Assembly (NCBI GenBank): GCA_025399215.1
Contig: MU621295.1
Location: 1-30,598, forward strand
Reading direction: 5' to 3'
From: Globomyces pollinis-pini
Lineage: Eukaryota; Chytridiomycota; Chytridiomycetes; Rhizophydiales; Globomycetaceae
Length of the DNA stretch: 30,598 bases
The position numbers were made by a program, and so were the translations under genes. Positions 9,511 through 21,523 of the stretch are shown one piece after another (positions within the stretch are counted from its first letter, which is position 1; each line of letters opens with the position of its first letter). Below the pieces are notes generated by a model. The model was not told the origin of the DNA. It searched no databases and saw nothing but the letters and a program-made list of their open reading frames with translations.

Positions 9511-10910
9511 ATGTCGGTTAATGATGTATTTTTACCTGCTCTTCCAAATACCGATATTGTCACTATTAGACCACCAACACAGAGTATCGAAGCAATAAAT
9601 GAACGACCATCCATACGACCGATTGATATAATAACGATACGTCCCGGTATGATGGCAGATGTAAATGATAGCTCAAAGAGTTTGAGTGTGAATGAACCAA
9701 TTCGATCGGGTAGATTTAATGAAATGCGAGGTATGGTGGATTATTACACGTAAACTACATACATCATTCACTTCTAATATCAGTTTTTCATATATTAAAT
9801 CAATTCTAGGATATTCGCGAAACACAAATTATTCATTTCGAACGACAGATCTAAATCATAAACCTGCACCTAGAAATTATAGTGCTAATACCAATCGAAC
9901 AACAAATACTAAACAAACTGATGATCAATCGATTTTGACATCCAAAAATAGTGTTGTTACCAAAAGCATCACTACCAAATTAATCAATAAGATTGTTGAA
10001 ATTCACAATGAAAAGTCTCATAAACCTCCAATGACTAATTATTGGGCATTACCTGTAGATAAAAAATCTATTGTTGAAATATGTGCTAAAAATAATCAAA
10101 TGAAATCTTTCAAGTTTAAACAACATGAACAAGTGAAATCAGTAAAGAGTGAAAAACCAAAATTGTATGTACTTTCAGATCGTCAAAATCGTAAAATAAG
10201 TAAAGTAACGGAAATTTTACGAGGCAAAGATTATGAAAGAAATGAAGATATTCAATTAGAAAATGCATTGAAAAAGTTACATTTTAGTTTACCCAGTATA
10301 AAGAGTAATGAAACTAACCTAATGTTTTAGAAAATCGCGCCAAATCAAGTAAAATATTACTTAACGATATGCCTCGACCAAATACAAGTATTGTGGTGAT
10401 TGACAAAGAAGAATTGAATAATATACCTGATTTGGATGATTTTAGCTATAAACAACATTTAGCATTGGCTGGTCGTTCAATTAAAAAACGTCCGAATCAA
10501 GATATGCTACAAGATATTGAAACTATTGAATTAACAGGAGATGCATTGATGGTTAGGTGTTGATATTCTAAAATATAGTCACAAAATAAAAGAGCAGAAG
10601 TACGTACGATGGCAAGAAATCCACATCGTCCTAAACTACTTGGGATGAAACAACGAACGATGTTGGAAACAATGACTGTAAAGTTTTTTTGTCCTTTTAT
10701 ATCTAGGCTGTTGGTATTAGTAGAATGATTCAAGCAGGTTATGAATATGATTTTAAAATGGTTAAAAACAAACAATATCAAGAAACTAGGATTCAAGTTA
10801 CCAAGCAAAAGATAACCAATTACTTTTCAAAGTTGGTTACAAAAGAACGAAGAAATCAAATTCATCCTGAATATGTAAATCCAGTGAAATTGTCACCAAT
10901 TAAGAATTGA
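9511..10910 (+). CDS. Unrecognised basic protein with PIP-box-like motif
   Basis: Five exons (9511-9749, 9784-10304, 10331-10556, 10593-10677, 10707-10910) with introns of 34, 26, 36 and 29 nt rebuild to 424 aa. The start is ATG at 9511 (MSVNDVFLPALPNTD); TTG at 9505 is also in frame but unlikely. I do not recognise a family. Visible features are two similar N-terminal stretches (DIVTIRPPT and DIITIRPG), a Ser/Thr/Asn-rich middle that is probably disordered, a Lys-rich block, and a more ordered-looking C-terminal third (PDLDDFSYKQHLALAGRSIKK ends near residue 300; then VRTMARNPHRPKLLGMKQRT). The segment TKQKITNYFSKL near the C-terminus fits a variant PCNA-interacting motif (KxxIxxYF). It lies between tyrosinase and NOP9, with 59 bp to the convergent NOP9 stop. 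The frame and splice consistency suggest a real gene. Confidence 0.7.
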
Positions 10911-10969
10911 ACAGGTCAAATTGTGAATAAAGTTGTATGTAAAATAAACAGATTTTGATAGATAAAGAT

Positions 10970-13294
10970 TTATTTGTTCTTCTTGGAAAAAAATTCATCG
11001 ATTTCATTGGTTGGTTTATCTTCAGGTTGTTTAGAAGTTGATTTCTTATTTGATTTCTTTTGAAATGCGCTCCACTCATCTTTTCTCTTTCTAAACAAGT
11101 CGATTTGGCAATTTCGTAATACAAACTTTCCAACAAAACTGTTGGAGAGTGATGTGTATTTATCAACCAACTCCTGAGCAATTTGTTCCTAATTGTTAGG
11201 ATATAGTATTTACTTTTTGCTCATATGAAGCAGCCACCCAACATTTATCAACAAATCGACTAGTAAACTTGTCTTCTGCAAATTTAGCAAAACCGCCCAT
11301 GAAATGTTGAATCAATTCAATTTTCGATTTCTTTGGAACAGTTTCACTAGATAAAAGTGTCTCTAATATACGAGATGCCATTGGATCTTTGACCCACAAC
11401 AACAATGTTGTATCAGGCAACTTTAAAATACTATCAACTAAAAATTTGATGTTTTCGATTGTGAAATGAAGTAAATGTTGAATAATTAATGAACCTTGTG
11501 TATCTGGTTGATGAACAAATATTTTCTCTTGAAATTTCTTTAATAAATTACAACAATACTCTCTTACCTCGTAATTTTTCTTGTATAATACTAGATTAAT
11601 GAATTCTGATTTTCTCTCAGCTTCAGTCGAATGGAATACTTTATGTAAAGTATCTACACACAACTTTTGAAGCTTTGGATATTTTGTTGCTGATTCCAAA
11701 ATCTTTACAATCACACCTGTACGATTAAACTTTCCAACTAAAATGCTGATTAATCGTTTAGAATCATTTACATAGTAGATGCTCAAAATGGTCCTGTAAC
11801 TCTTCCACGATTTCTTTCAATTGCTTTTCTTTATGAACACATTCGATAACTTTTTGAACTACAAAGTTCCCAACGTTATGGTTGCATAAATTCAAAAGCT
11901 TCGATCGAAAGAAGGATTTGTAGAGTACTTTGTATTGTTCTGCCGAAGCATACAAGATAATCTTTTCCATCAAATGTGACCCGACTTGATTTTCAATTAG
12001 TTTCTTGATAAACTCTTCTGCATTTGTGCCTGATTTGTTAATTAAAAAAGAATACCAGAGAGTAATACCCCGACCAATCCTTTTCCAGTTCCTGGTATTG
12101 CTACAAGAAGCTAGGGATTAATATATATTGAATAAAACCTGGAGTACAGGGTTTGCAACTGGATGCAATGCCAAAACTTTAAAATCATCCACCGTTAATC
12201 CATTGGATACAACTGATACGATATCCGACAAGATTTGTGCAAATGAAGACGGAACTAGTCGATTTTTCTTTCCTCGCTTTGTTTCCTAGAAATAATTAGC
12301 TTCCGTCAATTCCAAAAGTGAAAATAAAAGTTATAAATACTTACCCATGTGTTATTATGGTTTTTGTTGTATGCGCTGGACTTTTTACTTCTAATCTGTG
12401 TCTCTTCCACTAAAGATTCTCCGGCCAACACATTCAAGAATGTTCTCACCATATATGATCCATGAGAATGAGTCATTAATACACCCCATTGAGATCCAAT
12501 TTCTTCAGTGATAGATTTGATGATATCTTCCATAGATGGCAAGCTTTTTAATTGCTCATCATCTACATCTGGATTAATGGATCGACCCTGTAGCTTTAAA
12601 TATTTAGATGATAATCTGGTTACATCTCTTTCTATAACATCGGCGGCCAACATCAAGAGAGTTTGACAAACATGGGATGCAAATTGATGTTTGAATAATC
12701 CTTCATAACTATTTTTTAAGCATATTTAAAAACTCTTACTTTCCAGTTAAACGATCAGCAAAAACACGAATTTGAAAATCACTAAGATTTAAAAAAGAAG
12801 CATCTTACCTTGCTGACTTTAAAAGCTTTTCCAAAATACGTGAACCTTCAAAATCAGAAGCGATTATCAATTCTTTTCCATTGACTTCATTGAAAGCATT
12901 GGAGATAAACATGTACTTTTCTACTAATTAAATGTTATTATCTACCATCCGGAGTTTCAAATTCTTTTGTTTCCAATATATCTTCCATTTCCTTGAAATA
13001 TTGTCTTGTTTCCGAATCTAATTCTTCAAAGCCAAAACCGGTATTCAAATTTGATTGAGGGCCCGCTTCTGTCCATTCGATATGGGTTTCTGGTTGTTCA
13101 ACTACAGGAAATTCATCAATAGTTTTTCCTCTTTTTGAACGTCTGGTTTTCTTTTTGGTATTGGTCTCCGTTTCAACTATTTCATTCACCACAGCTTCAG
13201 GGGCATCAGCTTCTTGCTCGTTTACTGGCGCCTGTTTATCCGATTTTCCACCTCTCTTTCCTCGTTTACGTTTTTTGAATTCTGTAGAGTCCAT
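10970..13294 (-). CDS. NOP9: NOP9-like pumilio-repeat nucleolar protein
   Basis: Nine exons with introns of 22 or 25, 27, 31, 59, 28, 26, 34 and 25 nt rebuild to about 689 aa. The start MDSTEFKKRKRGKRGGK at 13294 gives a basic nucleolar-type N-terminus, followed by an acidic linker and the NOP9 signature FEELDSETRQYFKEMEDIL. Pumilio-like helical repeats then run through the protein: GKELIIASDFEGSRILEKLL, FASHVCQTLL, HSHGSYMVRTFL, QVGSHLMEKII, NVGNFVVQKVIE, TQGSLIIQHLL, DPMASRILETLL and TSRFVDKC. The C-terminus (YTSLSNSFVGKFVLRNCQID, FRKRKDEWSAFQKK) is typical of NOP9 and PUM3 tails, and the 690-residue length with the N-terminal motif favours NOP9. Known role: binds the 3' end of 18S pre-rRNA in 20S pre-rRNA and restrains Nob1 cleavage. 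The first intron ends in TAGTAG and allows two in-frame products (PDVEKY or PDEKY). Confidence 0.88.
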
Positions 13295-13597
13295 TTGAAT
13301 TTTAAAAAAAAAATATAAAAAAAAATTATAGTTTAACCAGCAATCTATTAAGCAAAGGTAAAACATGGACTTTAATAGAGTGTATCCCTAAACCATTTAG
13401 ATAATAATGAAAATGGTATGCTTGGAGGTTTTTGGATAAAAGTAAAGTTGATTGAATCTGAGGTAAGAGTAATGAGAAAAACTTCATGCTACATATATGA
13501 TGTATAGTTTAAGTAGTGTATTGATGAATTCAATGTTTACGAGAACGCGCTTGTATATTTGTTGTATTCAAGTTACACAAACGTAAAATCTTCAACA
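13295..13597. promoter_or_regulatory. 303-bp divergent intergenic region (NOP9 / TBC gene)
   Basis: This region between the two start codons should contain both promoters. Directly upstream of the NOP9 ATG are A/T homopolymer runs (about 13302-13330). There is no other element I can name. Confidence 0.45.
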
Positions 13598-15498
13598 ATG
13601 GAATTTCGAACCACTGATAGGTAATGATAGTTATTATATTGACTGTCAAAAGAGTTGCATTATTTGAACTATATGTTTACGCACAGAATCTACCACCAGA
13701 AAACACCTTTGATAACTTCAGAAAGTTATGTTTTAATGGTATAAAAATGGATTATAACTAGTAGGAGTACCAGATAAGATGAGACCAATGGTCTGGAAGA
13801 TTTTGATGAATCATTTACCATTTGATGAACGAGGAAATTGGGAAAGTATTCAAACAAACTTTCGAACAAACTATTATGGATTAATCTGTCAATTTCTGAG
13901 AAATCCTAAAGAGGAAGAGATAATAGTTTTAAAATCTAAAGATGTTGTATGGAGTGGAATTTTTAAGATTAGGGATCAACAACTTCAAAATGGAAATCAC
14001 TATTTCATGATGCTGAATTAATGGGTAAGAAACTAAACCAATCTTAAACTATTAGAACAAATAGATAAAGATGTTCGTCGTACATTTCCAGATATGGCTT
14101 TCTTTCAACTACCAGTCAAAGCCAGTTCAATATGTCCGTTATATGCTCCTTATAATGTTCTTTTAATGGAAAAACGTCATTGTATTGGAAAATGGTTACG
14201 ATGCTTCAATAGTGACTCGGAAGTTGGAGGAAGAAAGAGACAAAATTCAATACCAATGGGATCTGTAGAAATTTTAGAGTATCATTGGGAAGTCATGTTA
14301 CGCATACTATACATCTATTGTAAAGTAAATGCTGGAATCGGCTATGTTCAGGGAATGGTAAACCAGAAATGATCCTTTATCTATAGAATAATCTGATTGC
14401 TCCAATTTATTTCGTTCTAGCAAATGATTCAGATGAGAATAATAGAGGTACCACTACAATTAAGTTGATAGTAGCTCATGCCGAAGCGGATACATTCTTC
14501 ATATTCAATTCCATTATGTGTGAAATTAAAGATTTATTCACAAGGAGTTTAGATGAAATAGGTTTGCATTCAGAGCCAAATTCGCATGAAAACGTTAATA
14601 AGATGCCTGTTGATATGAGCTCTTTCGGGTATCTAATTCCAGAGCAAGCCAAGACTAGAGGAATAGGAGATACAATGGAACGACTGATGAAGCAGCTACA
14701 GAAATACGATTTTGAACTCTGGGATGATTTAGTGGTATGCTCTAATACTAAATCAACATTAGACTGTAAAACAACTCGACGGACTATTCTTTGCCTTCAG
14801 GTGGATTTCAGTAACTCTTTAACAACTAACGAAAAGGTAATGTTCACACAAGAATTCTCTCTACCGGATTGTTTACGAATATGGGATTCGATTTTTGCTG
14901 AAGTATTTGCCACACCTTGTCTCACTCCTGCTTCGTTACAACAAGTGTTTACTGCAAGACCAGAATCTGGAGTTTTAGATTTCTTGATTCAGTTTTCATG
15001 TGCGATGCTACTTTCAGTAAAACAAGAGTTATTAGCAGGGTAATAACTTTATCTATAACAAATTTCAGAGATTTCTCTGAAAATATGCAATTATTACAAC
15101 ATTACCCTTTGGATGTGGAAATCGTGTTTGAAAAGGTGAGAGAATTACGGATACCAGAAAAAACATTTATATCCGAAGCCAAAGAATTGTTGGAGATGAT
15201 CCCGTTTAAACTGAATGCACCTAAAGATGGTTACAAATGGGTATGAAATGTTGTTTAATTTGTGTAGTTTAATAAGTTTACGACAAAGACACTTGGACTA
15301 GACTTTGATGATTCAAAGAGTTTAAGCAGTAATGCATCGAATCAGAGTCTTCCAGACTCTATTCCACCAGTTCCAGAAGTACTAACACCAAAGACTGTCA
15401 AATCCAAACTTAATCCGGAAACTCAACCTATACAAAAATCATCCTTCATGAAAGATTTTTTGGGAGAGGATGAATCAGATGTAGTAGAATTGAATTAG
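13598..15498 (+). CDS. TBC1D13-like Rab GTPase-activating protein
   Basis: Eleven exons (introns 32, 26, 26, 31, 29, 27, 28, 26, 29, 27 nt) rebuild to 539 aa, starting MEFRTTDRVALFELYVYAQ. The TBC domain shows FNGVPDKMRPMVWKIL, the arginine finger in QIDKDVRR (about residues 116-123), the glutamine finger in IGYVQGM, then AHAEADTFFIFNSIM, FFAFRWISV and TQEFSLPDCLRIWDSIFAE. The order and the HAEADTFF motif resemble TBC1D13. The typical EDHPL segment is replaced by a shortened KDVGSTTSKW. A loop of about 25 residues after DSIFAE (14902-14970) has no counterpart that I recall; it is flanked by intron-like ends, but removing it breaks the conserved frame. The C-terminus is Ser/Pro-rich. Both catalytic fingers are present, so GAP activity is expected. 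Just past the stop, an overlapping frame encodes a hydrophobic tail (see findings). Confidence 0.88.
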
Positions 15499-15656
15499 AT
15501 CCGACATCAAAGACAAGTAAAAATAAAGATTGCATAGGTATTTTGTTTAAATTCAATGAAATTATTGAGTTTTTGATCATCAAATTATTGATTGCTACTG
15601 TATTCATAGTGCTATTCATGACACGTAATCAGTTGTTGGATGAGAAAAAACTCTGA
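15474..15656 (+). other. Overlapping 60-codon ORF with a hydrophobic tail-anchor-like segment
   Basis: In a frame different from the TBC gene, beginning just after an in-frame TGA at 15471, the DNA reads without stop to TGA at 15654-15656. It encodes RIELDPTSKTSKNKD, then a mostly hydrophobic helix (FLIIKLLIATVFIVLF) and a short polar end (MTRNQLLDEKKL). There is no ATG before the helix. It looks like the C-terminal end of a tail-anchored protein. It could be the original TBC C-terminus displaced by a frameshift or sequence error, an exon joined by splicing I did not resolve, or chance. Confidence 0.4.
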
Positions 15657-15670
15657 CAATTTTTAGTGAA

Positions 15671-16174
15671 ATGAAATCAGGATTTCGATCCAATCAATTT
15701 GACGCAATATTGATTAGTTCTCAAATAGTCTGTCTTCAATCACTCTACTATGGATTCTTGGGGTTTTTGACGATCATTACGGAATTATTGTCTGCTCAAC
15801 CAATCACTCTAGCTCATATATTTGACCCTTCTTTCATTCAATTAACAGTCTTTGGATGTTCTTTGTTTATTATGCATATTCTATCAGTCACTCTATTGGC
15901 TGCTGCAATGATGAAATTGATTAAACGATCAAGGTTATGTTTGGATTTTGCTATAACTCTCCATTTATTTCATTTGGTTTTTATTTGGATTTACAATCAT
16001 TCCTTACCCTCTCATTGGTTTTGGTGGTTTATGAAATTGGTCTCTTTGACAGTATTGATTGTCCTCAGTCAAAAGTTGTGCTTATATGAAGAATTGTTAC
16101 CCATTGATTTAATTGGTCATCGTAAAAATGATATGGAAAATAGTCTGGAAATGGATACCTTTATAAATCAATAA
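15671..16174 (+). CDS. SYS1: SYS1-like Golgi membrane protein
   Basis: A single exon of 167 codons starts MKSGFRSNQFDAILISSQIV, close to the length and opening of SYS1 family proteins. Four hydrophobic segments are visible (about residues 12-40, 52-80, 90-112 and 115-135), with the family-typical pattern QSLYYGFLG, CLDFAITLHLFHLVFIW and the WFWW segment before the last helix. The C-terminal cytosolic tail is polar. Known role: SYS1 sits in the trans-Golgi membrane and recruits the acetylated small GTPase ARFRP1/Arl3, upstream of Arl1 and golgin tethers. A TTTTTAG just before the ATG might be a 5'-UTR intron acceptor. The gene follows the TBC gene on the same strand after 172 bp and is convergent with PSMA5 (110 bp). 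Confidence 0.88.
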   Translation: MKSGFRSNQFDAILISSQIVCLQSLYYGFLGFLTIITELLSAQPITLAHIFDPSFIQLTVFGCSLFIMHILSVTLLAAAMMKLIKRSRLCLDFAITLHLFHLVFIWIYNHSLPSHWFWWFMKLVSLTVLIVLSQKLCLYEELLPIDLIGHRKNDMENSLEMDTFINQ

Positions 16175-16284
16175 TCATGTACATTAATAAAAGAATAACC
16201 CATTCTTCTATCAATTCAAATCATCTTCGATACTATCTAATAATTCAAACTATAAGAGACTCCCTTTATATTAAATCAATTCAT

Positions 16285-17929
<1,645 letters not shown>

Positions 17930-20002
17930 ATGTCCACCGTCCCTGTTATCCAAAAAGATTCATTACCGGTCAAAAAACAAGTCGAAAAATCCAAATCAAC
18001 AAATGTTTTAACTTTCTTGTATAAATATACTGGTTTAAAGTACATTTATATGTTCATCAAAAGAATATTAACAATCATAAAAGAAATCAAGAATACTCTC
18101 AATCAAGCAATTGAACAAGACAATCCATTACAACCAATACGTGATTTAATGAATGTCCATCAAATCAGAACCATATTATTGGCCTGGATTCCAGTTCGCT
18201 TTGGGTCAAAAATCAATACTGGTGTTTTTAGCGTAGACATGTTTCTTACAACGACATTGGTTACCTGTCTAACGGCTGCTGGATCTGTAACAACCAACTT
18301 TATAAAGTTTCTTTGGAATAGAAACAGTAAAGAGCAAGATAACGATCAACTCACAATTCAAGTCAATTATCATCGATACTCTCATTGGGGTTACAAATGT
18401 TTAAATCCTCACTATACCGCTTTGCTGTGGTTAATCTCTAGACTTTCCTCTGATCAAAAGAAAGGTGATTACCGAATGATTGTATCAAATGATCGAATTT
18501 CTACTGAAGTCATGAAATCTCATATCTCCAAAAATCCTATCAACACCAATGACAACTTGCTAAAGAAAGTCACAAATGATTTTAATGCCAATGAAGTAGC
18601 TGAAGATTGTGAACATTTGGATTTCAATTTACTACCCAGAGATGATTCTACTATTGAAATAAACCATGAAGGTGAAACTTACTTGGTATGGTTTGATCAA
18701 CCGGCAAATACGAACGAAGATGGAAGTAGAACTACTAAAGTAGAATTGCTTCATGCAGAACCTACCATGTTTGTTAGGAGAAAGAAGAGTGAAAACGATA
18801 CTGAAAATGATACAAATGTAGCTAAGATGTACGATTGGTTGTTGAAAGTGTCCCGATTATATGATCGTTACCTTGCCAATTCGGACGAATTAAAACGTTA
18901 CGAATATGAAGATGAAAATGGATGGACAGTTGCAAATACGTTACATATCTCTAGAGGTTTAGATTGCCTTTGTTTGGATAAAGCTCAAGGGATGCTACTT
19001 CGTCAAGATTTGGATAACTTTATGAAAGATAAAGACTTTTATAGTCGAATGGGTATTCCATATCGACGTGGTTATTTACTATCTGGTAAACCTGGTACTG
19101 GTAAATCATCCTTGATCAATGCCATCTCTGCCAGTTACAAACGAGATTTGTATTATATCAATTTGAAAGATATCAAGGATGATCCTGGTTTACAAAGTGC
19201 TTTTTCGGGAGTCAAGAAAAACAGTATCGTTGTATTGGAAGATGTGGATGCCCAATCTAGAATTGTTCACAAAAGATCTGATGGAAACTTTTTCGAACAA
19301 TTGATGAAAGCCATGACTTCTGATGATTCAAAGAAAGACAAAAAGAAAGAGAAGAAGGAAGAAAAGGAAGTGGATACTGAAGAAGGATCATCAACTGATG
19401 AAAAGAAGAAGGATGATGATGCAGAATCAAAAGACAAAGATAATGAACCTAGTGGAAGTGGATTGCTTGGTCCTTCAATGATGGGCCCATCTTTATCTGC
19501 ATTATTGAACTGTATGGATGGTTACACTCTTAACGAAGGAGTGATGATCATTATGACTTCGAATCATCCCGATGTATTGGATCCGGCATTGATCCGACCT
19601 GGTCGAATTGATTTACACCTTGAATTGGGCTACTGTACACACTATCAAATCCAATCTATGTTTAACTTGGTGATGAATAAGAAGGCTAACGTTGAAGAAA
19701 TCGAAATCTGTGATAAAGAGCCAAGTAATGAAGAGTCAGAGAATACAAGTGATGATGAAACAATGTCTATTAGTACTGATCCTGCTGAAAACACCCTACT
19801 ATTAGACCTATCTGGAATTCCCGAACACTGTTTACCACCATGTGATGCGATGAGAATCATATTACTCTACCGTACTGAATCTCCTGAATTTATCTCAAAG
19901 AAACTAAAAGAACGTGCTATGGAACTCAAATCTGGTAAAGCTGTTGGTGATGCTATGACTTGTAAATTGGAGGAACCCACTGTAACTGAACTATCAGTTT
20001 GA
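17930..20002 (+). CDS. BCS1-like AAA ATPase, membrane-anchored
   Basis: A single exon encodes 690 aa. About residues 103-128 hold a moderately hydrophobic segment (MFLTTTLVTCLTAAGS) compatible with one membrane anchor. A BCS1-type middle region follows (WTVANTLHISRGLDCLCLD), then the AAA domain: GIPYRRGYLLSGKPGTGKSS (Walker A at 386-393), IVVLEDVDA (Walker B, 433-441), LLNCMDGYTLNEGVMIIMTS, and NHPDVLDPALIRPGRID with the arginine-finger region (about 545-561). A Lys/Asp/Glu-rich insert of about 50 residues (about 463-508) and a GSGLLGPSMMGPS linker interrupt the domain between Walker B and sensor 1. The C-terminal region carries another acidic stretch (about 600-625). Classical BCS1 inserts the Rieske protein into complex III and is about 420-450 aa; this longer form resembles the fungal BCS1-like family of unknown function. 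The intronless structure is unusual here. Confidence 0.87.
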   Translation: MSTVPVIQKDSLPVKKQVEKSKSTNVLTFLYKYTGLKYIYMFIKRILTIIKEIKNTLNQAIEQDNPLQPIRDLMNVHQIRTILLAWIPVRFGSKINTGVFSVDMFLTTTLVTCLTAAGSVTTNFIKFLWNRNSKEQDNDQLTIQVNYHRYSHWGYKCLNPHYTALLWLISRLSSDQKKGDYRMIVSNDRISTEVMKSHISKNPINTNDNLLKKVTNDFNANEVAEDCEHLDFNLLPRDDSTIEINHEGETYLVWFDQPANTNEDGSRTTKVELLHAEPTMFVRRKKSENDTENDTNVAKMYDWLLKVSRLYDRYLANSDELKRYEYEDENGWTVANTLHISRGLDCLCLDKAQGMLLRQDLDNFMKDKDFYSRMGIPYRRGYLLSGKPGTGKSSLINAISASYKRDLYYINLKDIKDDPGLQSAFSGVKKNSIVVLEDVDAQSRIVHKRSDGNFFEQLMKAMTSDDSKKDKKKEKKEEKEVDTEEGSSTDEKKKDDDAESKDKDNEPSGSGLLGPSMMGPSLSALLNCMDGYTLNEGVMIIMTSNHPDVLDPALIRPGRIDLHLELGYCTHYQIQSMFNLVMNKKANVEEIEICDKEPSNEESENTSDDETMSISTDPAENTLLLDLSGIPEHCLPPCDAMRIILLYRTESPEFISKKLKERAMELKSGKAVGDAMTCKLEEPTVTELSV

Positions 20003-20108
20003 TGTTAATGATTTTAATATACTACTCATGAATCATAAATTCTATCCATTTATTCAATATGTTGAACTTTGAAAAAATAATTTCAAGAAAGAGAATCCAA
20101 ATGTTTAT

Positions 20109-21357
20109 TTAAAATATTGGAATAAAATTATTAATGCGATCCTTTTGTTGTTGAGCAATACATTCGGCGATCCAAACAATGTTACGAATTTCCTGTTCTT
20201 TTAATCTTAAATAAGAGTAAAAGACTCCAAAATGGAACTGTTGATTGAATGATTTTTTGTTGAGATAAACTTCATATTCAAAGAATTTATCTTCAAGTGA
20301 ACGATCAGATCCCACTGGAATATCAAAAAACGACCGATATTCCTATAAATATAAGTTCACATAGATTTTAATACTGGATATCCATCAACTATAATACGAA
20401 CTTGATCAGGATCATCGGTACGTGATAAACGGGCTACGCCATCTGGATATAATTTCCCAATCACAGGATATAATTTAGCCCTATCATCCTTTGACAATTC
20501 GGTGTTGAAGGAATTAATGGTGATGTTGATGACACGACGATCTGCTTCAAACTGAAAAATGTTCAATCAAGATTCAACTTACTCGTAAAATTTCACTCAT
20601 GACTTCTGCAGTAGGATCAGATAAAGAAATGCAATAATCATAGAAATCCTCCAAGTAAGTTTTATACAAAGTATTTCGAATAATTTCAATATTCATTTCA
20701 TCCAAATCGTGAGCAGATAAACACTTTTCAAAGTATGCAGCTATATAATTAAAACAAAAACCAGTGTCAATACCAATAGGAGAATCTACCAACACGGTGC
20801 TATACAATTCTTGAACACTCGTGGCAACACATAAGGCACCAATGGAATCAAACATTCCCAAAGGATGACAACGACCCAAGAGTTCATGAGTATCACGTTC
20901 ATGTAGGGTACCAGTAATTAATAGAATGACATTGTCAATCATATAAGCATAACTACAAGGGTATTTGTATTAATAAAGAAAAAAATAATACGTTAAATAA
21001 TCCAAAAATCCAGCTAAAGGTTGATTAGCATTAGCTCTTAAATATTTGAAATCAGCTACCAATTTTTCTCTTGCTTTATCTGCAATTGTAGTTGTAGCCA
21101 AAGGTGAAGGTTCATTTTGCAACATATTCCCATAATCAGTAGCAGATAATTGTAATTTGAAATCTATAAGGTCAGATGAATCATTTCAAATTGAATTTGA
21201 TTGAGAAAATCATTCAGAAGATTATCCATTCATTACCTTCCAAGTTTTCACATTGCGTCAAGTTAAGATAGTTTGCATTTGTTAATATTCCTGATTTGAA
21301 GCCTCTGACGATTCCTTCAAGGAATCCGCCTTCGATGTTAAAGTAAATTGCTTCCAT
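20109..21357 (-). CDS. VMA6: V-type ATPase subunit d
   Basis: Five exons with introns of 73, 39, 31 and 32 nt rebuild to 357 aa (family about 345-355). The start [20 protein letters not shown] and [20 protein letters not shown] are the conserved N-terminus. Further landmarks are [20 protein letters not shown], the run [61 protein letters not shown] and the end [17 protein letters not shown] plus [11 protein letters not shown] and NFIPIF. Role: the subunit caps the proteolipid ring of V0 and links it to the central rotor stalk of V1, coupling ATP hydrolysis to proton pumping at vacuolar and endosomal membranes. No membrane segment, as expected. It is convergent with the BCS1-like gene (106 bp). 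Confidence 0.95.
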
Positions 21358-21523
21358 GTATGAATATCGTGTGGTGAAAAAAACACCAACATCAGATGAA
21401 GTTACGAATCTACTTTGAAATCAAGATGTTGGATTCAAATCAAGATACTAATAAATAGGGAATCAATTCAATACTAAAAAAATTAACTAAGTATATTAAT
21501 AAAAGATAGGTCTATAAATAGAT

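Noticed and set aside
10497..10808. 103-codon minus-strand ORF (MLGNLNPSFLILF...)
   Set aside because: It runs antisense across exons and introns of the orphan gene, whose sense frame is continuous through consistent introns.
14902..14957. Possible 56-nt intron after DSIFAE in the TBC gene (GTATTT...GCAAG)
   Set aside because: Removing it puts the downstream conserved VLDFLIQFSCAMLLSVKQ segment out of frame, so the stretch is kept as a coding loop.
15456..15462. T TTT TTG heptamer in the TBC gene as a programmed -1 frameshift site leading into the hydrophobic-tail ORF
   Set aside because: It is in the right register for a slippery site, but a -1 shift there meets TGA at 15471-15473 before reaching the tail ORF, so it cannot join the two.
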